DNA of 64,000 nucleotides from positions 19,543,874 through 19,607,873 of the forward strand of contig CM069455.1 in assembly GCA_035610835.1 (NCBI GenBank), read 5' to 3'. The DNA is from Ophiura sarsii. Lineage: Eukaryota > Echinodermata > Ophiuroidea > Amphilepidida > Ophiuridae. The notes below the pieces were generated by a model. The model did no database searches. It had not been told where the DNA came from and worked only from the letters and a program-made list of their open reading frames with translations. Shown here one piece after another: positions 33,495 through 47,423 of this stretch (its first letter is position 1; each line of letters starts with the position of its first letter). Made by a program: the position numbers and the translations under genes.

Positions 33495-33663
33495 ACCGCA
33501 TGGACCCTGTAATGAAAGGAATAGAGATGGGGATTAATGATTAAACAATGATGCCATGTGTAAAGTGCGTTTCATATTACCTCAACACCAACATTGAAGA
33601 ATTACCACTGTGCTTATGACGTTGGTGAGCTGTTGAGTTTGAGATATCGTCTTTAGTTCTTAT

Positions 33664-34258
33664 ATGGCCATGTTACACAAAAAGGCAACATAAAAAGGGT
33701 GGCGGCGTTGCATTTTTGGTGACGAATCATCCCTCTCGCGCTCTCTCTCTTTCTCTCTCTCTTTCTATTAACTTAACAACTAAATGTGGTAGAGCTATGG
33801 TTAAGGAGTCATTTGAAAGCCCATTTATCTAGCTAAATTGTGTGAATATATCAGGTATTTCTATAACTGTTTAGCTGAGATATGATTGATTACATTTCGA
33901 AAGCCATGGGTGGAGGCGGTGGTGATGGCGGCGGCGGTGGCGCTGTGAACAATCTCTATGGGCAATATAAAAAATGTTCCCAATTATACGTTCAATTTAC
34001 AATAACTCCTCATCCCTGTGTGGTACAAACATGATTTGGTCTCATTTTATAGATTGTTTTATATTCCATAAGTTTCTGTTTCAACAAACGTGTCAACGAT
34101 TACGTAATAATTGTAATCATGAATCGATTGCATTGTCCTTGGTTTATTCCCTATTCGCAACACAGTGGACTTGCCCTAATTCATCGGTTTTACACACATG
34201 ACTATAACAACAAAAGTGTTCAACCGATGATAGCAAAATTATATATTTACTAGAATTC
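33664..34258. mobile_element. Partial copy of the ATGGCCATGTG TIR family
   Basis: It matches the right part of the 8150-9199 element (8645-9199) in inverted orientation, including the (CGG)n stretch, 'ttaacaactaaatgtggtagag' and 'caaccgatgatagcaaaatt'. It has a CT-rich microsatellite (33716-33767) and lacks the second terminus. Confidence 0.65.
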
Positions 34259-34308
34259 GCGGTTCTTGGGTTGATCGGTTCTCGGGTTGGGGGTTCACGG
34301 GATGTGTA

Positions 34309-35096
34309 GGGGAAGGTGGGGTAATGGCGGACACATTTTGTCAGAGAGGTATAACACACATATAATACGTCATATAACAATAAAAATCATGTAAACACAA
34401 AGCACTGTGATGGTTCTACCTTTTATCAAGTTTTTATCAACTCATCATTTTGAAATTCGAAGCTACGACGCAATAAAAAAAATGGCGTCGTCCGGCATTA
34501 CCCCACACTCTGGGGGTAATCCCGGACCGTATTTTTCAATGGCAGCCCTCTTTTTATTGGAATACAGTATTTCAATGGGAGTTAAAAAATACCCTTTTTA
34601 AAAGTGTAGCAGAAATCAAAGAACAATGTCACATATTGATATGGTCAACAACTATTACCGATTTATGATGTTAAATTGACCACGCCCATATTGGTTACCA
34701 TGGAAACGGTACATGTCCGGGATTACCCCAATCCATGTACAATGTATGGGCACATCCTCTCTTATTATTATGCTCATCATTGTGACTCCGAATTCATTTC
34801 TTTTTTATCAGAAGGTATCATACATTAAATAAAAAAATAATAAGACTTTGTTTTCCTTGATGTAGAAATACCAGTTTCAAAGAGAAAGTAATGCACCAAA
34901 ATATCAACTTGCCCAAAAAGTGATTTTTGTAATTCTCGCGAGAATTTGCGAGACAACCATCCCATTTAGGTTTTGTGTGATTTCAATGGAGAGGCACCTA
35001 ACATCATAGGGTGGCAAAATACCACCTTCTTTCACCTGCCTTTAGATACAGCCCTGTCCGCGATTACCCCGCGTCCGCCATTACCCCACCTTCCCC
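34309..35096. mobile_element. TA-flanked TIR element with ggggtaat/attacccc motifs
   Basis: The left end GGGGAAGGTGGGGTAATGGC and its exact inverted copy at the right (to GCGGAC, 24 bp) are flanked by TA. Additional GGGGTAAT/ATTACCCC copies lie inside (34498, 34515, 34720, 35060). Non-coding; upstream of the sialyltransferase gene. Confidence 0.72.
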
Positions 35097-35584
35097 TACT
35101 CTTAAAATTCATTTTTCACAGGTGCCCTTAATATTCCAGATAAGTTAGATAACCATAATACTACTACCCGCAATCCCTTTAACATGTTTAACACGGTTTA
35201 CACTCCCAGTCCCTTTATTAGCCCTAACCCGCCGAAATACTACAACCTTGCACGCACCCTGTCTGAGGGTTTGATACTTTGATTCCCGCAGAGACTGCCA
35301 CCCCTCCCCCAAATTTAACCATCTCCTGATCATATGGTTTATTCAGGTCTGGTTTAACTCATACAAAAACACGCCCGGGAGTTAAAGTTAATTGGAGTCA
35401 TATTTCTATATCGTGGCTGTATATATATGATTGAATTTTGTCTCGTCTCCTCGTGCCCCGTTATCTTGTAGGCCTACTGTACGGTTTGCACTGCAGAGCC
35501 ACTGACTCCTTTTACCCGCCCAATAACAAAGAAAATACAGCTTGCACCACGAACGCGAACGCACCTTACGGTCTGCGACATTAC
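35097..35584. other. Left flank of the megasatellite
   Basis: No gene or element recognised. It ends with ...gcgacattac, whose TTAC abuts the first satellite unit. Confidence 0.5.
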
Positions 35585-38500
35585 GGGGGCGCACCACCAA
35601 ATTACTCCGCATTTATGTAATAACGAAATTCGGTTAATGAAGTTCTAACATTGAAGTCACGATTTTAATAAGAAGATAGGCTTGAAATTGCACGATATTC
35701 GGTAATATGATTGAGATATAAGTTAAGATTATATAACCAACAAATCATACTATTTTGAAAACGTTAAGCTAAAATAGGCACGCGGATGTTCACGACAGCC
35801 GATACCCAAATATGAGTGATGTGTATCATTGAAAATAGGGTTGCGGCGCTATTTGTCGCTGTAGCGGGAAAAGTCAAGGGATAGGACCATGTTTTGACCG
35901 GTGATTTAGAGAGTTGAGATAATTTTCCGTATTTTGAGAGCAAACAGTGTCTCTCAAGTACTGCAGAATATTTCAAAATATGACCATGAAAATGACTCTA
36001 AACACGTCTGAAAATGCGCCGCGTATAATTTACGGAGTGTCCCACGCATAAATATTCAACAGGGTTTTCCAAATTTTGGTAAAATATTCAAAAAATTGAA
36101 GACAAATGCTTGAATTTGATATCAAACACTATATCTCAAATTTTGCAGAAAGCGCCACAATAGCACCGTGAACATGACTGTCAACACTCAATTTTCATGA
36201 AGAGTATATTTGGTGGTGCGCCCCCTTACGGGGGCGCACCACCAAATCACTCCGCATTTATGTAATAACGAAATTCGGTTAATGAAGTTCTAACATTGAA
36301 GTCACGATTTTAATAAGAAGATAGGCTTGAAATTGCACGATATTCGGTAATATGATTGAGATATAAGTTAAGATTATATAACCAACAAATCATACTATTT
36401 TGAAAACGTTAAGCTAAAATAGGCACGCGGATGTTCACGACAGCCGATACCCAAATATGAGTGATGTGTATCATTGAAAATAGGGTTGCGGCGCTATTTG
36501 TCGCTGTAGCGGGAAAAGTCAAGGGATAGGACCATGTTTTGACCGGTGATTTAGAGAGTTGAGATAATTTTCCGTATTTTGAGAGCAAACAGTGTCTCTC
36601 AAGTACTGCAGAATATTTCAAAATATGACCATGAAAATGACTCTAAACACGTCTGAAAATGCGCCGCGTATAATTTACGGAGTGTCCCACGCATAAATAT
36701 TCAACAGGGTTTTCCAAATTTTGGTAAAATATTCAAAAAATTGAAGACAAATGCTTGAATTTGATATCAAACACTATATCTCAAGTTTTGCAGAAAGCGC
36801 CACAATAGCACCGTGAACATGACTGTCAACACTCAATTTTCATGAAGAGTATATTTGGTGGTGCGCCCCCTTACGGGGGCGCACCACCAAATCACTCCGC
36901 ATTTATGTAATAACGAAATTCGGTTAATGAAGTTCTAACATTGAAGTCACGATTTTAATAAGAAGATAGGCTTGAAATTGCACGATATTCGGTAATATGA
37001 TTGAGATATAAGTTAAGATTATATAACCAACAAATCATACTATTTTGAAAACGTTAAGCTAAAATAGGCACGCGGATGTTCACGACAGCCGATACCCAAA
37101 TATGAGTGATGTGTATCATTGGAAATAGGGTTGCGGCGCTATTTGTCGCTGTAGCGGGAAAAGTCAAGGGATAGGACCATGTTTTGACCGGTGATTTAGA
37201 GAGTTGAGATAATTTTCCGTATTTTGAGAGCAAACAGTGTCTCTCAAGTACTGCAGAATATTTCAAAATATGACCATGAAAATGACTCTAAACACGTCTG
37301 AAAATGCGCCGCGTATAATTTACGGAGTGTCCCACGCATAAATATTCAACAGGGTTTTCCAAATTTTGGTAAAATATTCAAAAAATTGAAGACAAATGCT
37401 TGAATTTGATATCAAACACTATATCTCAAGTTTTGCAGAAAGCGCCACAATAGCACCGTGAACATGACTGTCAACACTCAATTTTCATGAAGAGTATATT
37501 TGGTGGTGCGCCCCCTTACGGGGGCGCACCACCAAATCACTCCGCATTTATGTAATAACGAAATTCGGTTAATGAAGTTCTAACATTGAAGTCACGATTT
37601 TAATAAGAAGATAGGCTTGAAATTGCACGATATTCGGTAATATGATTGAGATATAAGTTAAGATTATATAACCAACAAATCATACTATTTTGAAAACGTT
37701 AAGCTAAAATAGGCACGCGGATGTTCACGACAGCCGATACCCAAATATGAGTGATGTGTATCATTGAAAATAGGGTTGCGGCGCTATTTGTCGCTGTAGC
37801 GGGAAAAGTCAAGGGATAGGACCATGTTTTGACCGGTGATTTAGAGAGTTGAGATAATTTTCCGTATTTTGAGAGCAAACAGTGTCTCTCAAGTACTGCA
37901 GAATATTTCAAAATATGACCATGAAAATGACTCTAAACACGTCTGAAAATGCGCCGCGTATAATTTACGGAGTGTCCCACGCATAAATATTCAACAGGGT
38001 TTTCCAAATTTTGGTAAAATATTCAAAAAATTGAAGACAAATGCTTGAATTTGATATCAAACACTATATCTCAAGTTTTGCAGAAAGCGCCACAATAGCA
38101 CCGTGAACATGACTGTCAACACTCAATTTTCATGAAGAGTATATTTGGTGGTGCGCCCCCTTACGGGGGCGCACCACCAAATCACTCCGCATTTATGTAA
38201 TAACGAAATTCGGTTAATGAAGTTCTAACATTGAAGTCACGATTTTAATAAGAAGATAGGCTTGAAATTGCACGATATTCGGTAATATGATTGAGATATA
38301 AGTTAAGATTATATAACCAACAAATCATACTATTTTGAAAACGTTAAGCTAAAATAGGCACGCGGATGTTCACGACAGCCGATACCCAAATATGAGTGAT
38401 GTGTATCATTGAAAATAGGGTTGCGGCGCTATTTGTCGCTGTAGCGGGAAAAGTCAAGGGATAGGACCATGTTTTGACCGGTGATTTAGAGAGTTGAGAT

Positions 38501-41385
38501 AATTTTCCGTATTTTGAGAGCAAACAGTGTCTCTCAAGTACTGCAGAATATTTCAAAATATGACCATGAAAATGACTCTAAACACGTCTGAAAATGCGCC
38601 GCGTATAATTTACGGAGTGTCCCACGCATAAATATTCAACAGGGTTTTCCAAATTTTGGTAAAATATTCAAAAAATTGAAGACAAATGCTTGAATTTGAT
38701 ATCAAACACTATATCTCAAGTTTTGCAGAAAGCGCCACAATAGCACCGTGAACATGACTGTCAACACTCAATTTTCATGAAGAGTATATTTGGTGGTGCG
38801 CCCCCTTACGGGGGCGCACCACCAAATCACTCCGCATTTATGTAATAACGAAATTCGGTTAATGAAGTTCTAACATTGAAGTCACGATTTTAATAAGAAG
38901 ATAGGCTTGAAATTGCACGATATTCGGTAATATGATTGAGATATAAGTTAAGATTATATAACCAACAAATCATACTATTTTGAAAACGTTAAGCTAAAAT
39001 AGGCACGCGGATGTTCACGACAGCCGATACCCAAATATGAGTGATGTGTATCATTGGAAATAGGGTTGCGGCGCTATTTGTCGCTGTAGCGGGAAAAGTC
39101 AAGGGATAGGACCATGTTTTGACCGGTGATTTAGAGAGTTGAGATAATTTTCCGTATTTTGAGAGCAAACAGTGTCTCTCAAGTACTGCAGAATATTTCA
39201 AAATATGACCATGAAAATGACTCTAAACACGTCTGAAAATGCGCCGCGTATAATTTACGGAGTGTCCCACGCATAAATATTCAACAGGGTTTTCCAAATT
39301 TTGGTAAAATATTCAAAAAATTGAAGACAAATGCTTGAATTTGATATCAAACACTATATCTCAAGTTTTGCAGAAAGCGCCACAATAGCACCGTGAACAT
39401 GACTGTCAACACTCAATTTTCATGAAGAGTATATTTGGTGGTGCGCCCCCTTACGGGGGCGCACCACCAAATCACTCCGCATTTATGTAATAACGAAATT
39501 CGGTTAATGAAGTTCTAACATTGAAGTCACGATTTTAATAAGAAGATAGGCTTGAAATTGCACGATATTCGGTAATATGATTGAGATATAAGTTAAGATT
39601 ATATAACCAACAAATCATACTATTTTGAAAACGTTAAGCTAAAATAGGCACGCGGATGTTCACGACAGCCGATACCCAAATATGAGTGATGTGTATCATT
39701 GAAAATAGGGTTGCGGCGCTATTTGTCGCTGTAGCGGGAAAAGTCAAGGGATAGGACCATGTTTTGACCGGTGATTTAGAGAGTTGAGATAATTTTCCGT
39801 ATTTTGAGAGCAAACAGTGTCTCTCAAGTACTGCAGAATATTTCAAAATATGACCATGAAAATGACTCTAAACACGTCTGAAAATGCGCCGCGTATAATT
39901 TACGGAGTGTCCCACGCATAAATATTCAACAGGGTTTTCCAAATTTTGGTAAAATATTCAAAAAATTGAAGACAAATGCTTGAATTTGATATCAAACACT
40001 ATATCTCAAGTTTTGCAGAAAGCGCCACAATAGCACCGTGAACATGACTGTCAACACTCAATTTTCATGAAGAGTATATTTGGTGGTGCGCCCCCTTACG
40101 GGGGCGCACCACCAAATCACTCCGCATTTATGTAATAACGAAATTCGGTTAATGAAGTTCTAACATTGAAGTCACGATTTTAATAAGAAGATAGGCTTGA
40201 AATTGCACGATATTCGGTAATATGATTGAGATATAAGTTAAGATTATATAACCAACAAATCATACTATTTTGAAAACGTTAAGCTAAAATAGGCACGCGG
40301 ATGTTCACGACAGCCGATACCCAAATATGAGTGATGTGTATCATTGGAAATAGGGTTGCGGCGCTATTTGTCGCTGTAGCGGGAAAAGTCAAGGGATAGG
40401 ACCATGTTTTGACCGGTGATTTAGAGAGTTGAGATAATTTTCCGTATTTTGAGAGCAAACAGTGTCTCTCAAGTACTGCAGAATATTTCAAAATATGACC
40501 ATGAAAATGACTCTAAACACGTCTGAAAATGCGCCGCGTATAATTTACGGAGTGTCCCACGCATAAATATTCAACAGGGTTTTCCAAATTTTGGTAAAAT
40601 ATTCAAAAAATTGAAGACAAATGCTTGAATTTGATATCAAACACTATATCTCAAGTTTTGCAGAAAGCGCCACAATAGCACCGTGAACATGACTGTCAAC
40701 ACTCAATTTTCATGAAGAGTATATTTGGTGGTGCGCCCCCTTACGGGGGCGCACCACCAAATCACTCCGCATTTATGTAATAACGAAATTCGGTTAATGA
40801 AGTTCTAACATTGAAGTCACGATTTTAATAAGAAGATAGGCTTGAAATTGCACGATATTCGGTAATATGATTGAGATATAAGTTAAGATTATATAACCAA
40901 CAAATCATACTATTTTGAAAACGTTAAGCTAAAATAGGCACGCGGATGTTCACGACAGCCGATACCCAAATATGAGTGATGTGTATCATTGAAAATAGGG
41001 TTGCGGCGCTATTTGTCGCTGTAGCGGGAAAAGTCAAGGGATAGGACCATGTTTTGACCGGTGATTTAGAGAGTTGAGATAATTTTCCGTATTTTGAGAG
41101 CAAACAGTGTCTCTCAAGTACTGCAGAATATTTCAAAATATGACCATGAAAATGACTCTAAACACGTCTGAAAATGCGCCGCGTATAATTTACGGAGTGT
41201 CCCACGCATAAATATTCAACAGGGTTTTCCAAATTTTGGTAAAATATTCAAAAAATTGAAGACAAATGCTTGAATTTGATATCAAACACTATATCTCAAG
41301 TTTTGCAGAAAGCGCCACAATAGCACCGTGAACATGACTGTCAACACTCAATTTTCATGAAGAGTATATTTGGTGGTGCGCCCCC
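35585..41385. repeat. Megasatellite block 1 (9 units)
   Basis: Nine 641-bp units with TTAC joints. Units 3, 6 and 8 carry the variant 'cattggaaatag' against 'cattgaaaatag' elsewhere. Unit 1 has 'aaattactcc' and 'ctcaaatttt', shared with units that follow spacers. Confidence 0.95.
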
Positions 41386-43113
41386 TTATAAGAGGCCATT
41401 TGCAGCGCAGTTTTATAGAAATTCATATTTTATCAACTAAATTATGGGCTTTAGGGATCTTTTTTCATCCGTTACTTAACAAGAGGCTGTGTGCCGAAGT
41501 AAAATACTCTGAAACAGTGTGCATATTGAATTTAAATTCGTAAAATCTATCAAACAAAGCCTTCACTGCATCCCTTGCTCAGAAAAAAAAACTTTGATAG
41601 CTAGTACTAGTAGGTGCACTATATGTAGCTTATAAACTATCCATATGTAGCTTATAAACTATCTATAGGACTAGTCAAAATGTCTACAAGAAAGCGAAAA
41701 CTCGCATGGTTCAATTAGATAGGCCTCGTGAATGAAAGAACAGCCATATGTAGGGTGGCGTGGGGCCAGGGGAGCAGTTGTGGGGGGGGGGAGCAATGAG
41801 GCGGTTGCTTGAAAGTCGCCAATGTTTGGACAGGAGGGGAGGGTGTATCGCCGCGATTACTAGACATACAGTGCTAGTCACAAATCCGACATGGGCCCAA
41901 CTTAAACCCTAAACTCATAACCCTTGGCGCATATACTCATTATGAGTTACCCATTCCTAAACACCCCTTGGCATAAACCCATAGCCCATAACTTTTACCC
42001 TACCCCTAACCCCTAATCCTAACCCCAACCCTAACCCCAACCCCCTAACCCGAACCCTAACCCGAACGCATGACCCTAACCCTAACCCATAGCTCTAACC
42101 CTAACCCATCTAACCCTAACCCTATAACCCTCTAATCCTAACCCTATGACCTTATCCAACCCTGATCCTAACCCTAATGTTAACCTTAGCTCGGACCTCT
42201 AACCATAAACACTAACCCTAACCTAATCCTCTTACTGTATTGTGTTTATAGCAATTCAACCGATATCAACGGGGCCAAGGAGTCATGCCAGGCTGTCTCC
42301 CGTTGTCCACCACCCCCCCCCCCCCACCGCTGCCACCAGTGTATTGTAACATATCCCTAATGTAGTCTACATACATTACTTCGATATGTTAAACTTTCTA
42401 AGTTATGCCGACTTATTAATAATCTTGTAACGCTCACTCATAAGCGTATGTCTAACCGCGCAATCAACTCAGCGTGTGTATACGCAAAGGCGCGTTGCGT
42501 AGGTGACACAACGCATGCCCGCTTTAGTTATATTTAGAACCTAAATTACGTTTATTAATCATTAGGTAAGGTCTATGGCCTATTTACTATATAAATAACA
42601 CTGTTAAAACATTATTTTTACGAGTGACATTGACAGAAATAGTTAGCATGATCTCTATCTCAGTGTATGTCACATCATCCATAGGGCCTACATGAATTGA
42701 GTAAAAATTGTATCACATTATGGAGTGTAATATATTGTGTAGCTTTATTTTTGATAGACTATGCGTACCCAACGGTAACATTACAAAGTTTTGATCAAAT
42801 TTATTTATGAAAAACATTTTATGTTTTAAAAATGAACGGACAACATATGTTTGATGATTGACCTAATGTCGATTTTGATATGTCAAAGCATGCATATGTT
42901 TTTAAATGAATTCGATTTGTTTAGTAAATAAGATAACATCCTGCTTGTTAAATTATTGCTATTTTTGGGGTAAACATACTGATCTTTAAATGGATGTAGT
43001 TTTAAAAGTAGGGCATGAAATTTGATGAAATTTGTTGTGTATTGTTTAGAATTTTGTTGGTAACAATATGAAAGAGATGAAATTGTCAAAATATACAATT
43101 ATGGTGGTTCTAA
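41386..43113. repeat. Megasatellite spacer 1 (1728 bp)
   Basis: Begins TTATAAGAGG, ends GGTGGTTCTAA. It holds in order a small tandem repeat 'tatgtagcttataaactatc' (41628-41668), poly-G (10), degenerate CCCTAA-like sequence (about 41905-42225), poly-C (13) and about 750 bp of AT-rich unique sequence. The 71-codon ORF near its right end is not supported as a gene. Confidence 0.92.
41905..42225 (+). repeat. Degenerate telomere-like (CCCTAA) stretch in a spacer
   Basis: Many 'ccctaaccctaacc' variants interspersed with 'accctatgacc', 'cataaccc' and similar. It recurs in each spacer at the equivalent position. It is too degenerate and internal to be a working telomere. Confidence 0.8.
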
Positions 43114-45689
43114 GGGGGCGCACCACCAAATTACTCCGCATTTATGTAATAACGAAATTCGGTTAATGAAGTTCTAACATTGAAGTCACGATTTTAATAA
43201 GAAGATAGGCTTGAAATTGCACGATATTCGGTAATATGATTGAGATATAAGTTAAGATTATATAACCAACAAATCATACTATTTTGAAAACGTTAAGCTA
43301 AAATAGGCACGCGGATGTTCACGACAGCCGATACCCAAATATGAGTGATGTGTATCATTGAAAATAGGGTTGCGGCGCTATTTGTCGCTGTAGCGGGAAA
43401 AGTCAAGGGATAGGACCATGTTTTGACCGGTGATTTAGAGAGTTGAGATAATTTTCCGTATTTTGAGAGCAAACAGTGTCTCTCAAGTACTGCAGAATAT
43501 TTCAAAATATGACCATGAAAATGACTCTAAACACGTCTGAAAATGCGCCGCGTATAATTTACGGAGTGTCCCACGCATAAATATTCAACAGGGTTTTCCA
43601 AATTTTGGTAAAATATTCAAAAAATTGAAGACAAATGCTTGAATTTGATATCAAACACTATATCTCAAATTTTGCAGAAAGCGCCACAATAGCACCGTGA
43701 ACATGACTGTCAACACTCAATTTTCATGAAGAGTATATTTGGTGGTGCGCCCCCTTACGGGGGCGCACCACCAAATCACTCCGCATTTATGTAATAACGA
43801 AATTCGGTTAATGAAGTTCTAACATTGAAGTCACGATTTTAATAAGAAGATAGGCTTGAAATTGCACGATATTCGGTAATATGATTGAGATATAAGTTAA
43901 GATTATATAACCAACAAATCATACTATTTTGAAAACGTTAAGCTAAAATAGGCACGCGGATGTTCACGACAGCCGATACCCAAATATGAGTGATGTGTAT
44001 CATTGAAAATAGGGTTGCGGCGCTATTTGTCGCTGTAGCGGGAAAAGTCAAGGGATAGGACCATGTTTTGACCGGTGATTTAGAGAGTTGAGATAATTTT
44101 CCGTATTTTGAGAGCAAACAGTGTCTCTCAAGTACTGCAGAATATTTCAAAATATGACCATGAAAATGACTCTAAACACGTCTGAAAATGCGCCGCGTAT
44201 AATTTACGGAGTGTCCCACGCATAAATATTCAACAGGGTTTTCCAAATTTTGGTAAAATATTCAAAAAATTGAAGACAAATGCTTGAATTTGATATCAAA
44301 CACTATATCTCAAGTTTTGCAGAAAGCGCCACAATAGCACCGTGAACATGACTGTCAACACTCAATTTTCATGAAGAGTATATTTGGTGGTGCGCCCCCT
44401 TACGGGGGCGCACCACCAAATCACTCCGCATTTATGTAATAACGAAATTCGGTTAATGAAGTTCTAACATTGAAGTCACGATTTTAATAAGAAGATAGGC
44501 TTGAAATTGCACGATATTCGGTAATATGATTGAGATATAAGTTAAGATTATATAACCAACAAATCATACTATTTTGAAAACGTTAAGCTAAAATAGGCAC
44601 GCGGATGTTCACGACAGCCGATACCCAAATATGAGTGATGTGTATCATTGAAAATAGGGTTGCGGCGCTATTTGTCGCTGTAGCGGGAAAAGTCAAGGGA
44701 TAGGACCATGTTTTGACCGGTGATTTAGAGAGTTGAGATAATTTTCCGTATTTTGAGAGCAAACAGTGTCTCTCAAGTACTGCAGAATATTTCAAAATAT
44801 GACCATGAAAATGACTCTAAACACGTCTGAAAATGCGCCGCGTATAATTTACGGAGTGTCCCACGCATAAATATTCAACAGGGTTTTCCAAATTTTGGTA
44901 AAATATTCAAAAAATTGAAGACAAATGCTTGAATTTGATATCAAACACTATATCTCAAGTTTTGCAGAAAGCGCCACAATAGCACCGTGAACATGACTGT
45001 CAACACTCAATTTTCATGAAGAGTATATTTGGTGGTGCGCCCCCTTACGGGGGCGCACCACCAAATCACTCCGCATTTATGTAATAACGAAATTCGGTTA
45101 ATGAAGTTCTAACATTGAAGTCACGATTTTAATAAGAAGATAGGCTTGAAATTGCACGATATTCGGTAATATGATTGAGATATAAGTTAAGATTATATAA
45201 CCAACAAATCATACTATTTTGAAAACGTTAAGCTAAAATAGGCACGCGGATGTTCACGACAGCCGATACCCAAATATGAGTGATGTGTATCATTGAAAAT
45301 AGGGTTGCGGCGCTATTTGTCGCTGTAGCGGGAAAAGTCAAGGGATAGGACCATGTTTTGACCGGTGATTTAGAGAGTTGAGATAATTTTCCGTATTTTG
45401 AGAGCAAACAGTGTCTCTCAAGTACTGCAGAATATTTCAAAATATGACCATGAAAATGACTCTAAACACGTCTGAAAATGCGCCGCGTATAATTTACGGA
45501 GTGTCCCACGCATAAATATTCAACAGGGTTTTCCAAATTTTGGTAAAATATTCAAAAAATTGAAGACAAATGCTTGAATTTGATATCAAACACTATATCT
45601 CAAGTTTTGCAGAAAGCGCCACAATAGCACCGTGAACATGACTGTCAACACTCAATTTTCATGAAGAGTATATTTGGTGGTGCGCCCCC
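43114..45689. repeat. Megasatellite block 2 (4 units)
   Basis: Four 641-bp units joined by TTAC. The first has the post-spacer variants 'aaattactcc' and 'ctcaaatttt'. Confidence 0.95.
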
Positions 45690-47423
45690 TTATAAGAGGC
45701 CATTTGCAGCGCAGTTTTATAGAAATTCATATTTTATCAACTAAATTATGGGCTTTAGGGATCTTTTTTCATCCGTTACTTAACAAGAGGCTGTGTGCCG
45801 AAGTAAAATACTCTGAAACAGTGTGCATATTGAATTTAAATTCGTAAAATCTATCAAACAAAGCCTTCACTGCATCCCTTGCTCAGAAAAAAAAACTTTG
45901 ATAGCTAGTACTAGTAGGTGCACTATATGTAGCTTATAAACTATCCATATGTAGCTTATAAACTATCTATAGGACTAGTCAAAATGTCTACAAGAAAGCG
46001 AAAACTCGCATGGTTCAATTAGATAGGCCTCGTGAATGAAAGAACAGCCATATGTAGGGTGGCGTGGGGCCAGGGGAGCAGTTGTGGGGGGGGGGGGAGC
46101 AATGAGGCGGTTGCTTGAAAGTCGCCAATGTTTGGACAGGAGGGGAGGGTGTATCGCCGCGATTACTAGACATACAGTGCTAGTCACAAATCCGACATGG
46201 GCCCAACTTAAACCCTAAACTCATAACCCTTGGCGCATATACTCATTATGAGTTACCCATTCCTAAACACCCCTTGGCATAAACCCATAGCCCATAACTT
46301 TTACCCTACCCCTAACCCCTAATCCTAACCCCAACCCTAACCCCAACCCCCTAACCCGAACCCTAACCCGAACGCATGACCCTAACCCTAACCCATAGCT
46401 CTAACCCTAACCCATCTAACCCTAACCCTATAACCCTCTAATCCTAACCCTATGACCTTATCCAACCCTGATCCTAACCCTAATGTTAACCTTAGCTCGG
46501 ACCTCTAACCATAAACACTAACCCTAACCTAATCCTCTTACTGTATTGTGTTTATAGCAATTCAACCGATATCAACGGGGCCAAGGAGTCATGCCAGGCT
46601 GTCTCCCGTTGTCCACCACCCCCCCCCCCCCCCCCACCGCTGCCACCAGTGTATTGTAACATATCCCTAATGTAGTCTACATACATTACTTCGATATGTT
46701 AAACTTTCTAAGTTATGCCGACTTATTAATAATCTTGTAACGCTCACTCATAAGCGTATGTCTAACCGCGCAATCAACTCAGCGTGTGTATACGCAAAGG
46801 CGCGTTGCGTAGGTGACACAACGCATGCCCGCTTTAGTTATATTTAGAACCTAAATTACGTTTATTAATCATTAGGTAAGGTCTATGGCCTATTTACTAT
46901 ATAAATAACACTGTTAAAACATTATTTTTACGAGTGACATTGACAGAAATAGTTAGCATGATCTCTATCTCAGTGTATGTCACATCATCCATAGGGCCTA
47001 CATGAATTGAGTAAAAATTGTATCACATTATGGAGTGTAATATATTGTGTAGCTTTATTTTTGATAGACTATGCGTACCCAACGGTAACATTACAAAGTT
47101 TTGATCAAATTTATTTATGAAAAACATTTTATGTTTTAAAAATGAACGGACAACATATGTTTGATGATTGACCTAATGTCGATTTTGATATGTCAAAGCA
47201 TGCATATGTTTTTAAATGAATTCGATTTGTTTAGTAAATAAGATAACATCCTGCTTGTTAAATTATTGCTATTTTTGGGGTAAACATACTGATCTTTAAA
47301 TGGATGTAGTTTTAAAAGTAGGGCATGAAATTTGATGAAATTTGTTGTGTATTGTTTAGAATTTTGTTGGTAACAATATGAAAGAGATGAAATTGTCAAA
47401 ATATACAATTATGGTGGTTCTAA
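45690..47423. repeat. Megasatellite spacer 2 (1734 bp)
   Basis: Near-identical to spacer 1; poly-G 12, poly-C 17, TTAGGG-like stretch about 46210-46530. Length differences lie mainly in the homopolymers. Confidence 0.92.

Noticed and set aside
41905..42225. True telomere or chromosome end
   Set aside because: The CCCTAA units are degenerate, interrupted, occur five times inside satellite spacers and have unique DNA on both sides.
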